Source: Arabidopsis thaliana (lineage: Eukaryota; Streptophyta; Magnoliopsida; Brassicales; Brassicaceae). Taken from it: a DNA stretch of 64,000 nt. Shown piece by piece: positions 12,319 through 22,902 of the stretch. The number at the start of each line of letters is the position of its first letter. Position 1 is the first letter of the stretch. The notes below the pieces were generated by a model. That model was given only the letters and a program-made list of their open reading frames with translations. It was not told where the DNA came from and searched no databases. The position numbers were made by a program, and so were the translations under genes. Where the stretch lies: positions 9,486,001 through 9,550,000 of the forward strand of contig NC_003070.9 in the NCBI RefSeq assembly GCF_000001735.4. The letters are read 5' to 3'.

Positions 12319-13303
12319 TTATGCCATGCCTCCGCTAGTTGCAGTCCTAATGATCTGAAAGAGAGCTGTAACAAATCATGTAGAAGGTTAACAAATATAG
12401 TAACATACGCATACACAAAGTATAATCAAATGATTCAGATTCCAGACTATGCTCGTTACTGGAGTTATATATCATGGGACAAAGAAGAAATTGTAGAACT
12501 AACATCAATGTCCAAATCAAGAAGCGTGAAGCCTAACTTTAAGAAGCTATTTGGTGCCCTCAACATAGAGTAGTAAGTTCTGAGCAAGTAAAGCTAGGCA
12601 TTGGAATAAGAAGAAGAGGTTACTCACATGATCCAATGACAACAAAGACAAAGAAGCCAAGAAGGATGGGACCAACGGGATAATCCTTGCCCTTCTTGGT
12701 GGTGGTCTCAGGAACAAATCCTCTCTTTAAAATGTTTTTGTCGAATTTCTCAATCTTCCTGTCTGCTAGTCTTTTTGAGGTTGTCTGCAACAATTTTTAA
12801 AATCAACCCCATTCAGTAATAAGAAGCATCATTATACATCTGCCTCTGCGCATTAGTAATGGTTATTTCCAGATCATGCAGCATATTACTAAAATCAGAA
12901 TCTCTCTTCATTCAACAAAGCATCCAATTTGGGTACCAATTCATGTATTTGTGCAAATTAGCAGAGAAATTGGGCTAAGATCAGGTAAAATTCGGCCATG
13001 CATCGGAATCATAAGAACAATAGACACAATGCAGATAAGAACTCAGCTAATCTGTTCAAATTTCGAAAACAGATCCATCTTTTCCAACTAATCAATAGAT
13101 TAAAATTTTCAATTTGGCATAACGTAAAGCTAATCCGACTCAAAATTCAAAATCATTGATAATACCACACATATTGACTCAGATCGGAGCTGCAAAGCAT
13201 ATCTTAAGCCAATCAAACATGAATTCAGATCCTCATTATGCAATCGACAAAACAAAACCATATTAAGTGTTATAGGCAAAGATCGAGATCGCATTCATAC
13301 CAT
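12319..13303 (-). CDS. Ribosome-associated membrane protein RAMP4/SERP1 (copy 2)
   Basis: This is the inverted twin of the gene at 7064-7898. Exons in transcription order: 13301-13303 (only the ATG), 12628-12784, 12319-12365; these give the same 157 and 47 base exon lengths and a 68-residue protein. The start MTTSKRLADRKIEKFDKNI, the Lys-rich middle and the single C-terminal membrane helix are all kept. Intron 1 also aligns with that of copy 1, including the last 40 bases before exon 2, so the whole gene was duplicated. Its promoter has its own ER stress element. Role: translocon-associated ER membrane protein, probably redundant with copy 1. Confidence 0.92.
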
Positions 13304-13499
13304 GATTACGCCGGAGAAGAAACACCAGGAAAGCTAATTAGAAATTGAAATGACGATCGCGAGCAGAAAATCAATTTCACCTCTCTCTTTTTTTTTTGGT
13401 TTTTTTTCTTAAGTTTTTGTCTCCTTGATTTCAATATATCTCTCTTTTTTACATCTGTGTTTCACCACCTAAAAAGAGATTCAGTCTTGCTATTCTCAC

Positions 13500-13572
13500 A
13501 ACGTACATCGTCACAGACCATCTATGATTGGGTATTGAGACGTGTGATATCTACGTGGCCGTCTATAATTGG
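13500..13572 (-). promoter_or_regulatory. ER-stress element in RAMP4 promoter (copy 2)
   Basis: On the minus strand CCAAT (13568-13572), nine bases and CCACG (13554-13558) make a second exact ER stress response element. A downstream CCAATCATAG block and TGTGACGA are also shared with copy 1. The spacer between CCAAT and CCACG differs in sequence from copy 1 but has exactly the same length, which suggests selection on the bipartite site. It is about 250 bases from the start codon. Confidence 0.75.
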
Positions 13573-14999
13573 GTCGTTATTTGAGATTTTAAGAGCTTGA
13601 GAAGGCTCGAGAATTGAGACTCGTCGGACAAAAAAACAGACGTGTCATGTCAACTACTGAAAATCTAGCGGACGTGTTTGAAAGTCAAAGCACGAACCTC
13701 TTTGGGGTCAGTATTTCCAAAACAACCATTTTAGATTTCTAATTTTCTACTAGTAGTAGTAACCTATAAACTTATAGAGAGCTTGGTTTTACGGACTGTT
13801 TTTCCTAGACCGTTCATGAACATTGTGTTCTTTGGTGGATAGATTTTGATTGGATATGAATACATGATCCGTGTTTTTAGTGAGAGTTTAAGGATTCGAT
13901 TATTCGAAGCAGGCTCATAGAGTGTGGCATCTCAAACGATGCACGGTCTTCCACAAAAACGCACATATATGGTCTTGAAGACTCATAATATTCGGATTGA
14001 TAATAGTTTTTCTTGAATATGATTGTTTTGGTGGATATGAAGAGGAATCTCAGAACATTGGATTTTCTTGGTGATGATATGATAATGGTATAGTTGGAAA
14101 TACATATTTACTTCGTTTTGTAAAATGACAAAGCAAAATGTGTAAAAATCTCGTCCAACTGTAAAAACCCCATGACTATATTTTAGTATCACTTTCTCTT
14201 GACATCATCACAGCAAACAAGACTCACGTAATTCCACAAAAGCTAAAATTTGTGTCTATCAAAGAGCCATGTGTACTAAAAGTACAAATGAATGGAATGT
14301 ACTATGTGTTATGTACTATGTACTAACGGTATATCGACCAAACTCATAATTTCATGTTTAGTAATGCTTTTAATTTAATTTAAAATATATAGTTCCCCTA
14401 AACTAATCTTAGTCAGTTCATCGTACGTCTAATAAATTTTCATTTAATTGTGATGTTCTCGGGGATGGACACTCTAAAATATTAGTATTAGTGTACTTGT
14501 GAAAGTAAAAGAGAGGTTTATAGATATTAAAACTTGCACGAATTGTACTAGGTATGAATGGTAGGTACTAGGTTCTCTAACAAATGAAAAGAGTTGCAGC
14601 CTTTTTGAATTAATGTTTTGAACATACAAATTCGATTTTTCAGCGGCTTTTTACATGTTTAATTAGCGACCGATAAGAATATGAAGAAAGATCCAACAAT
14701 ATAAATTTGACCTTTCTTACTTATAATGTTGTTACTTGCATTTTTTGTTTGTTTTACATCTAATTTTAGAGAGCCTAAAATTAGTTACAACTTACAAATA
14801 TTTCATCATTTTGTTGTCCATATGATTGTACCTACATATTAGGCCTGAAATAAATAACCAATTTCGATATAGAATCGAATCTGTGTTGGTAAAAATATAA
14901 TTCGTTTCATATACTAGTATTAGTTAAAAATTAGACACCAAAATAAATACGAAAGCCCAAAAAACAAAAAAAGGCAAAACAGTTGAAGAAAAATAGTGG
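13573..14999. other. Intergenic: RAMP4 copy 2 and SPL11 upstream DNA
   Basis: This is AT-rich intergenic sequence with no gene or RNA that I can support. It must contain the SPL11 promoter at its right end. A 69-codon open frame at 13983-14192 (-) has no recognisable protein. Confidence 0.5.
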
Positions 15000-16138
15000 G
15001 AAAGACTCCTCTGAGCTACTCTCATTCGATTTTCCTCAGGCGATTTTGGTGTATGGTCGTCCCTTTCACTGTATTTCTTAGTCAATAGCATCTTCTCCGA
15101 TCATCGACGTCCGGAGATTTCTTCGGCCCTCTCATACTTGAGGTTTTGTACTCTTTACTCCCTCAAATTTTTCCAAAACTTGCGCTTCTTAGATTTGGGC
15201 GTCTTCGTTATTTATTGTAAAATTCAGCTTTATGCCTCTTAGACTAGTTATAGATCGACGAATCAGTAAAATTACCTTCAAGGTGAATGGTCTCTAGGTA
15301 TAGAGAATTTGTCAAAATGACGAATTTGATTGAAACATTGGTAACTTTTTTTAATCTCTTCGTTAGTTAGTTGAACTTATTGGTTTGGGGGGACCATTTG
15401 CTTTCATCGAAAACCCTAGCTTGCGAGGGAGGGACCTTGATTGGGATCGTAACCTAACTTACTGTCACTTTTTTTATCGTTCAATCTTTATTGCTGCAGA
15501 TAGGTCCACTAATGGCTGAGCTTGCTGCCGTTTTCTTTGACATATAGTTAATTCAATGTGTAAAGTTGTAAGCTTTTTAGTCTTTGGTTTTGAGGAAGTT
15601 AGTTAGGAACCTTCTCCAAGTACAAAGGAGGAATGGGTAGGGAAGGGTTTGCAATTACAATGTGTACATCGTGTTTCTTGACAAGTTACTGATAGATACT
15701 TTGGGGAAATTTTTGATTTGAGGAGTGTAGGACCAATTCAATAAATGCCACTTAGTTTTTGTGTGATGGAGATGAGAAGATGAAAAGTAATACCCTTCCT
15801 CTCTTGCCCTTTTTGCTGGTCTGGGTGAAACATAGAAAAGTTTCTCTTGCTCAAGTTAATGATAAAAGGGTGAGAGCAATAAACGCTGATAAGCCTTGTC
15901 TGGTCCTTGGAATTTTGAATTTTCTTTTTCTATCTTACTTATAGTATTGGTAGTTGAGGGTGTCGTCGATAAGGTATCTATTTGCCTAGCCAGAGTTATA
16001 TATAGGATTGATTGTCTAGTCTTTTCTTATATGATTTTTGTTCTCATTTACTAATCAAAGTTCTGCAAACTTGTAGTTGTTGTAGGATTTGTTGCTCTGG
16101 CTCTGGTGGTAGGTCTATGAAATCAACCCATATCGTGA
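15000..16138 (+). promoter_or_regulatory. SPL11 5' leader with intron
   Basis: By alignment with SPL10 the first leader exon runs from about 15010 to 15142, where a donor follows CTTGAG. The last leader exon starts at about 16086 after TTGTTGTAG and continues into the ATG at 16139. Between them, 15600-15920 is strikingly similar to the SPL10 leader intron, including GGAATGGGTAGGGAAGGG and GGTCTGGGTGAAACATAG. A middle noncoding exon is possible. Confidence 0.65.
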
Positions 16139-17715
16139 ATGGACTGCAACATGGTATCTTCGTCCCAGTGGGATTGGGAGCATTTGATCATGTCCAATCC
16201 GTCAAGGACTGAAGATGACAGCAAACAGCTACCTACTGAGTGGGAAATTGAAAAAGGTGAAGGAATTGAATCTATAGTTCCACATTTCTCAGGCCTTGAG
16301 AGAGTCAGTAGTGGCTCTGCCACCAGCTTCTGGCACACTGCTGTATCGAAAAGCTCACAGTCGACCTCTATCAACTCATCATCTCCCGAAGCCAAACGAT
16401 GCAAGCTTGCATCAGAAAGTTCCCCTGGAGATTCTTGCAGCAACATAGACTTTGTCCAGGTGAAGGCTCCCACAGCTCTCGAGGTATCCGTTGCCTCAGC
16501 TGAATCAGATCTTTGTTTAAAACTAGGAAAGCGGACATACTCTGAAGAATACTGGGGTAGAAACAATAATGAAATTTCAGCGGTTTCTATGAAGTTGTTA
16601 ACTCCATCTGTTGTCGCTGGGAAATCCAAATTGTGTGGTCAGAGCATGCCAGTCCCGCGTTGCCAAATTGATGGCTGTGAACTGGATCTCTCATCTGCTA
16701 AGGGTTATCATCGTAAGCACAAAGTCTGCGAAAAGCATTCAAAGTGCCCAAAAGTTAGCGTGAGTGGCCTGGAACGTCGGTTCTGCCAACAGTGTAGCAG
16801 GTAAAACCGGTGGTTATGTTCTGGCCTCAATAATTCTTAAGTTGCATTCTCTTTAGATTTTACTGTAGAGTGCCCATTCAGTTTGATTGTGTCAAATCAA
16901 CTTTTACATGCTCCTATTTATATTATACGGTAGAGAGTTGATCATGATTCTAATATTCAGGTTCCATGCTGTCTCTGAATTTGATGAGAAGAAACGAAGC
17001 TGCCGAAAACGTCTTTCTCATCATAATGCGAGGCGTCGTAAGCCACAAGGAGTATTTTCAATGAATCCCGAGAGGGTGTATGGTATGAACCTATACTGCA
17101 ACTTGATGTAATCAATATTTCCTCAGGACTTTCCATCAGTCTCTACCACACGCACTCACACATACACACACAATTCATTCATGGAAATCTAATGTAACGT
17201 GTTTACTCCTGCAGATCGAAGACAGCATACAAATATGTTGTGGAATGGGGTGTCCCTTAACGCGAGATCTGAAGAAATGTATGAATGGGGTAATAACACT
17301 TATGATACAAAGCCTAGACAAACGGAAAAAAGCTTTACTCTGAGCTTCCAGAGAGGTAATGGCTCTGAGGACCAGCTGGTTGCTAGTAGCAGCCGTATGT
17401 TCTCTACATCTCAAACCTCAGGTGGGTTCCCAGCAGGAAAGTCCAAGTTTCAACTTCATGGCGAAGGTTGGTATATGCACTTCTTCACTAGTCCTTTAAT
17501 ATGTGGAGGGAGTAAATATCTGTTGATTTGATCTCTAGTCCTTAAACAATTGGTTAAATCTTTTGGCAGATGTGGGAGAATACTCAGGAGTCCTCCATGA
17601 ATCTCAAGATATCCACCGTGCTCTCTCTCTTCTGTCAACCTCTTCGGATCCCCTGGCCCAACCACATGTGCAGCCATTTTCTCTACTCTGTTCATATGAT
17701 GTTGTACCAAAATAG
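16139..17715 (+). CDS. SPL11: SBP-box transcription factor SPL11
   Basis: This encodes a 393-residue nuclear DNA-binding protein that promotes vegetative phase change and reproductive development. Four coding exons: 16139-16800, 16961-17082, 17215-17466, 17570-17715. The SBP zinc-binding domain spans about residues 172-250, starting [20 protein letters not shown] and ending with the bipartite nuclear signal [18 protein letters not shown]; exon 1 splits from exon 2 inside this domain, as is usual for the family. A full miR156 site is in the last exon. The protein starts [16 protein letters not shown], as in SPL2/10/11. It converges on its inverted paralogue SPL10. The choice of name over SPL10 rests on length (393 against 396). 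Confidence 0.95.
17618..17637 (+). promoter_or_regulatory. miR156/157 target site in SPL11
   Basis: GTGCTCTCTCTCTTCTGTCA is the standard SPL target of miR156 (UGACAGAAGAGAGUGAGCAC), with one mismatch. It encodes the conserved RALSLLS peptide in the last exon. It keeps SPL11 low in young plants. Confidence 0.95.
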
Positions 17716-19453
17716 ATGAGTAAGTAATGTGTAATTTGTAAACCTGTTACTCAGTTGGTGGATACTTTTCCAAACCTATGATAAAAACCTCGTCCTAGAT
17801 CCCGTTAAATGCCAAACTTTCGGCTACTATAACTATGTTATCGTTATCATTATCATTGTTTAACACCCTAGTAACAAAGTCATTGTCAACAAAACTCTAT
17901 AAACAGTAAATATATCTATATACCTCGGATAGGCTCTTCAATGTATCTCTCTGTATTGATAGCAAATCAAGGAGAAGCTGTAAGAGTAGGTAAATCTTTT
18001 CAACTAAGAAAGAGTTCCACTCTTTTTATGAACGTTAGCAACAGATGAAAATCAACAGAGTTTTAAGGATTTCTAAGGGTCATTATCAAAATCAGGCGCT
18101 TTGTAATTTTAGCATAAAAATCTATACAAAATCAGTGTTGTATCAACTTGGTATCAGAGTAGTTACTGTCTGATGGGTTAGGCTGCAGTAGAAGATAAGA
18201 GACATCACAGAAAAGAAAAAAACAATGAGAAGTGGGAAGAGAATAGAAGCCAAATTGAAAAGAGACACCAATTAATGATTGTGAAAGGCTTTTGAAGGAA
18301 AGAGACACCCATTCCATGATTGTTGAAAGATCAAAGAGTAAAAAGAAATAGAAAGTTGAAAGATGACAAGTTTTGGAGGTTTTAAGTACAAACCTATAGA
18401 GGGGACCAAATTACATATCAATTTCATATGGAGAGAGACTCCAAACGACAAAGCCTGATGAGTATGAAGGGGTGTAAATTAATAGAAAGAACCATGTGTC
18501 TATGGGATTGATGTTGAAGTCAAATAGAAAAAGAAGACAAGGATTGAAATTAATGTATCTTGTCACCATGTGGTCTGTGAGAAATTGTTGTCGCTTGCTA
18601 TAGCAGTTATGAGGAACTTCTTGACAAAATGGAGGAGACAAAAGGCTAGGAACCAATACAAGAACATGCACAGTACAAAAATCAAGCAGAGATCATTTCT
18701 TAGTCAGATTTTATTTCTCAGACTTGAACTCCTCCAATATTGTGGGAAGCACCTTAAGGAGTGAAGTAGGAAAGAGCATGCTATAAAAGTGCCTACCAAG
18801 TGTTTCATAAGAGGAGGTGTCCTTGCAAGATTTTCTTAGTTGGTGAAACTTCCACAAAAGTGCTCATCGAGTGTATGTTGGTTCTCCATTCATTTTAACG
18901 GTTTTGTGTATTCCTCCTTCTGACTTTCCAAGTTTTGGGAATTCAACTTATTATTCAACTGCACTAACCAAACCCTGGAGCTCAATAGTGACACTCTTCC
19001 TTCTTGAGGAAGTAGAATGAATCTTTTTCCCCCAAACACCAGAAGAGAATGTTCATGTTTGCTGAAATGGTTGCCTCTAATACCACAAATCAAACTTTTT
19101 TCAGATTTTGTGCCTTTTAAAAAGCAGAAGTTGTCTTTCATAATTCTCACTTTCACTATGCAAAGAAGTTAAAAATAATATCAAAAACTTACAACATCAA
19201 TAATCTCTGAAATGGTTTTAAAATAGTCGTAGACATGTTTGACAGAGTAACAAAGTTGTCATACCAACAGAATCCAGAAGGAAATTGACAATATGTTTGG
19301 AAATGTATAAGAAAAGCTGAGCTAACCGAGTGACTGGTTTAGCTTGAGCAATGGATGTTGCACATTTTTATTTTATTTGAAAACAAACTGTCAAACTCCA
19401 TCGGATGATGCAACCCGACTTTTTATGGAGTGACTTCGCATTTTTTAACTCTT
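17716..19453. other. Spacer between convergent SPL11 and SPL10
   Basis: The outer parts are the two 3' untranslated regions. The centre holds no gene that I can support. At 18149-18161 there is TTGGTATCAGAG, which resembles the tRNA-Met primer site of LTR retroelements, but I found no matching terminal repeats or pol sequence. Open frames at 18570-18764 (+) and 18890-19156 (-) are not recognisable. Confidence 0.5.
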
Positions 19454-20997
19454 TCAGATGAAATGACTAGGGAAAGTGCCAAATATTGGCGGTGGTTCGG
19501 CCACGGGAGTGTGTTTGATCCCTTGTGAATCCGAAGTAGTTGACAGAAGAGAGAGAGCACTGTAGAAATCATGAGATTCATGGAGGCCTCCTGAGCATTC
19601 TCCCACACCTGCCAAAACATATTACTCAGTTTCAAAACCAGAGATCTAAAAAAGGCCAATCCATCAGCAAATATGCACAACAAATACAAGATGTGGTAAA
19701 GAAGTGAAGATATCAACCTTTGTCTGGAAGTTGAATGTTGGATTTCCCTGCTGAGAACCCACCAGATGTTTGAAACGCAGAGAAAGAGAGGGTGCTACCA
19801 GTAAACAGTTGGTCCTCAGAGCCATTACCTCTCTGGAAGCTCAGAGTAAAGCCGCTTTCCATCTGTGTAGGCTTTGTCTCATAAGTGGTACCCCATGTAT
19901 ACTTTTCTTCAGATCTCGTGTTAAGGGACAACCCATTCCACAACATACTTGTATGCTGTCTTCGATCTGTAAAAGCAAAAAATTCGTTGTTGGTGTGTGT
20001 GATAGAGAAAGAGAGAATTGACAGATGGAAAGATCCTGAAGAGACATTGCTAATATCAACTTGTGTAGTGTAGGTTCTTACCGAACACCCTCTCTGAATT
20101 CAGTGGAAATACTCCTTGTGGCTTGCGACGCCTTGCATTATGATGAGAAAGACGTTTGCGGCAGCTTCGTTTCTTTTCATCAAATTCTGAGACAGCATGG
20201 AACCTGAACATTAGAAAAGAAATCAATTCTCTACCATAACATTAGGGCATGTTAAAGTTATTGCTGGACGACTAAACAGAACTAGCATTTTGCAGTAAAG
20301 AGAATGCAGTCAGAACAATAATCATGGTTTACCTGCTACACTGTTGGCAGAAACGACGTTCCAGGCCACTCACAACAACTTTTGGGCACTTTGAATGCGT
20401 TTCGCAGACTCTATGCTTGCGATGATAATCCTTAGAAGATGAGAGATCCAGCTCACAGCCATCAATTTGGCAACGCGGAACTTGCATGCTCTGACCACAC
20501 GATTTGGTTTTCTTCCGAGCAACAACAGATGGAGTCAACAAATTCATAGAAACCGCTGAAAGGTCATTATTGTTCCTACCCCAAAATTCTTCAGAGTATG
20601 TCCGCTTTCCTAGTTTCAAACAAAGATCTGATTCAGCTGAGGCAATAGGTACCTCGAGAGCTGTGGATGGTTTCACCTGGAGAAAATCTATGTTGCTGGA
20701 AGAATCTCCAGGGGAACTTTGTGATGCAAGATTGCATCGTTTGTCCTCGGGAGATGATGAGTTGATAGAGGTCGACTGCGAGCTTTTTGATACGGCAGTG
20801 TGCCAGAAACTAGTAGCAGAGCCACTACTGACTTTCTCAAAGCCTAAGAAATCTGGAACTATAGATTCAATTCCTTCACCTTTTTCAAATTCCCACTCAG
20901 TAGATTGCTGTTTTTTTTCATTTTCAGTCTTCGACTGATTGGACATGATCAAATTCTCCCAGTCCCACGGGAACGAAGATACCATGTTGCAGTCCAT
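19454..20997 (-). CDS. SPL10: SBP-box transcription factor SPL10
   Basis: This encodes a 396-residue paralogue of SPL11 in opposite orientation, with a redundant role in phase change, leaf and lateral-organ development. Exons in transcription order: 20333-20997, 20082-20203, 19718-19966, 19454-19608; splice positions match SPL11 exactly. The SBP domain reads [20 protein letters not shown] and ends in the same [18 protein letters not shown] signal. The C-terminus diverges from SPL11 after the miR156-encoded SALSLLST, ending GTFPSHFI instead of SYDVVPK. The start [16 protein letters not shown] fixes ATG 20997. Zinc ligands are all present. Confidence 0.95.
19541..19560 (-). promoter_or_regulatory. 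miR156/157 target site in SPL10
   Basis: The minus strand reads GTGCTCTCTCTCTTCTGTCA, identical to the SPL11 site although the flanking coding sequence has diverged. This is the expected mark of miR156 selection. Confidence 0.95.
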
Positions 20998-22300
20998 TCA
21001 AGATGTGGGTTGATTTCATAGACCTATCACCAAAAGCCAGAGTAACAAAAACTGAAACAACCATAAGTTTGCAGAACTAGTGATTGTAAATGAAAGCCAA
21101 ACATCAAAAATAAGAGAAAACTTGTCAAGCCTATAAATAACGCTGGCAACCCAAACAGATACCTAATAGACAATACCATTAACTACCAAAAGCATAAGAA
21201 AGAAGAAAAACCTTATGAATTCCAAGCACCACACACTGCTGATCAACGTTTTTATTTAACTCACCCGTTTATCAATAACCTCAGCAAGAGAAACCTTGCT
21301 ATGTTTCACCCAGACCAACAAAAAGGGCAAGAGAAAGGGTATTACTTTTCTTAGCTCCCTCTTGTGCTCTCCATCACACAAAAACTAAGTGGCATTTATT
21401 CCAACTGGTCCCACACTCCTCAAATCAGATTGCCCAGAAAATCAACAACTTGTTAAAGAACACGACTTCAACAAGTCAATTAAAACCCTATAGCCATCAT
21501 AATTGCAAACCCTTCCCTACCCATTCCTTCTTTGTACTTGCAGAAAGTTCTTAGCTAAGGTTTAAATGAAATAAAGGGTTAATCTAAAGCTTACTATTGA
21601 GTCTACAGATACACACATATTGAATTAAGTATATGTCAAAGAAAACGGCACCAAGCTAAGCCAATGAAAGGGATCTATCTCCAGCAATAAAGATTGAACT
21701 AACAAAATGAGACAGCAAGTTAGGTTTCGATCCCAATCACGGTCCCCTCAGCCAGGGTTTCCCATGAAAAAGCAAAATGGTCCCTCGACCATTCAATTCA
21801 TCTAACTAACCCCAAGGGATTAAGATACAAGTTATCCATGCTTCAACAAATCCAATTCGCCTAATAAACTAAATACCACAAACGTCTTATTTTCTTAGAG
21901 ACAATACCAAAAAATGGAGACAGACCAAAAAAAAAACACGATTCGCCATTGTAACAAATTTCAATGTCTACTTAACAGAAGAAATAATTTCATAGATTCG
22001 CCATGATATATTTCTACTTAACAGAAGAATTAAGCTAAATTAAAAGCCCAAATCTCAGGAGAAAAAGTATTCCTAGAAATTTGGTGAGTAAAGTAAGAGA
22101 AGAGAGATATGCACAAAGAATAAAAAAAGTAAGAGAAGAGAGAAACCTCAAGTAGAAAACAGAGAGGAGAGACCGCCGAAGAAAGCTCCGGAGGTTAGTC
22201 GGCGATCGGAGAAGAAAGACTACTACTAAGAGCGAGAGTGAGAAGGAGGAGACACCATAATCGCCTCAGGGGAATCGGATGAGCTGCTTTCGATTAATTT
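20998..22300 (-). promoter_or_regulatory. SPL10 5' leader with intron and proximal promoter
   Basis: The last leader exon ends at the ATG and begins at about 21051 after TTGTTTCAG. The first leader exon is about 22147-22290, ending CTTGAG before GTTTCTC. Both boundaries align with SPL11. The intervening intron is highly similar to that of SPL11 over about 300 bases (21240-21540). Confidence 0.65.
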
Positions 22301-22902
22301 CATCCTTCCAATTTTTTTTCATTTTTGTTCCATTATTCCCTTTCCTTTTTCTTACTGTTTTCTTTTTGCTTTTTAAATAATTTTTCTCTTCGATTCTTGC
22401 TTTCATGATTGGGTAACTTTTTTGTTACAGCGCATGTAAATTTCGTGTTCTTTTGGCGTAAATTTTGAAGTAGATTACATGACATCAAATAATTTTGAAG
22501 TAGTTTACTGCAGATAAAAGTTTTCTAATAGTAGACAAATATTCATTTATTAATTAGTATTTTTCTTCTTCTTCTTCTTGTAGATAGAAAAATGATTTGA
22601 TAGAAAATGTTTTGTAACATATCTAGAGCAAATGAGATTATTTTTTTACCTAGAAAATCTACAAGAACGGAAAAAAAAATCTAAGAATTATTTCATTTAA
22701 GTAAAACGGTAACGAGTTCGTGAAAGATGATGAGTAACAAAAACTTACCAAAACTGAATAGTTAAAGGAATGAGATTGATTATTGAATTTTGAGGTATGT
22801 ATGTACGTACTTGCAACCAAATAAGATGATCTTATGACTAATTATGAAACTATTGAAAGAAAATGTCATATGTAGTTGATTTAGTACTAGAAGATGCGAA
22901 AA
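22301..22902. other. SPL10 upstream and RIC2 3' region
   Basis: This is AT-rich sequence containing a short CTT run at about 22563-22580. It should hold the SPL10 promoter on the left and the RIC2 3' untranslated region on the right. No gene is visible. Confidence 0.5.

Noticed and set aside
18890-19156. 88-codon minus-strand open frame in the SPL spacer, considered as a retroelement gag fragment
   Set aside because: No conserved gag or zinc-knuckle pattern is present, and nothing next to it supports an element.
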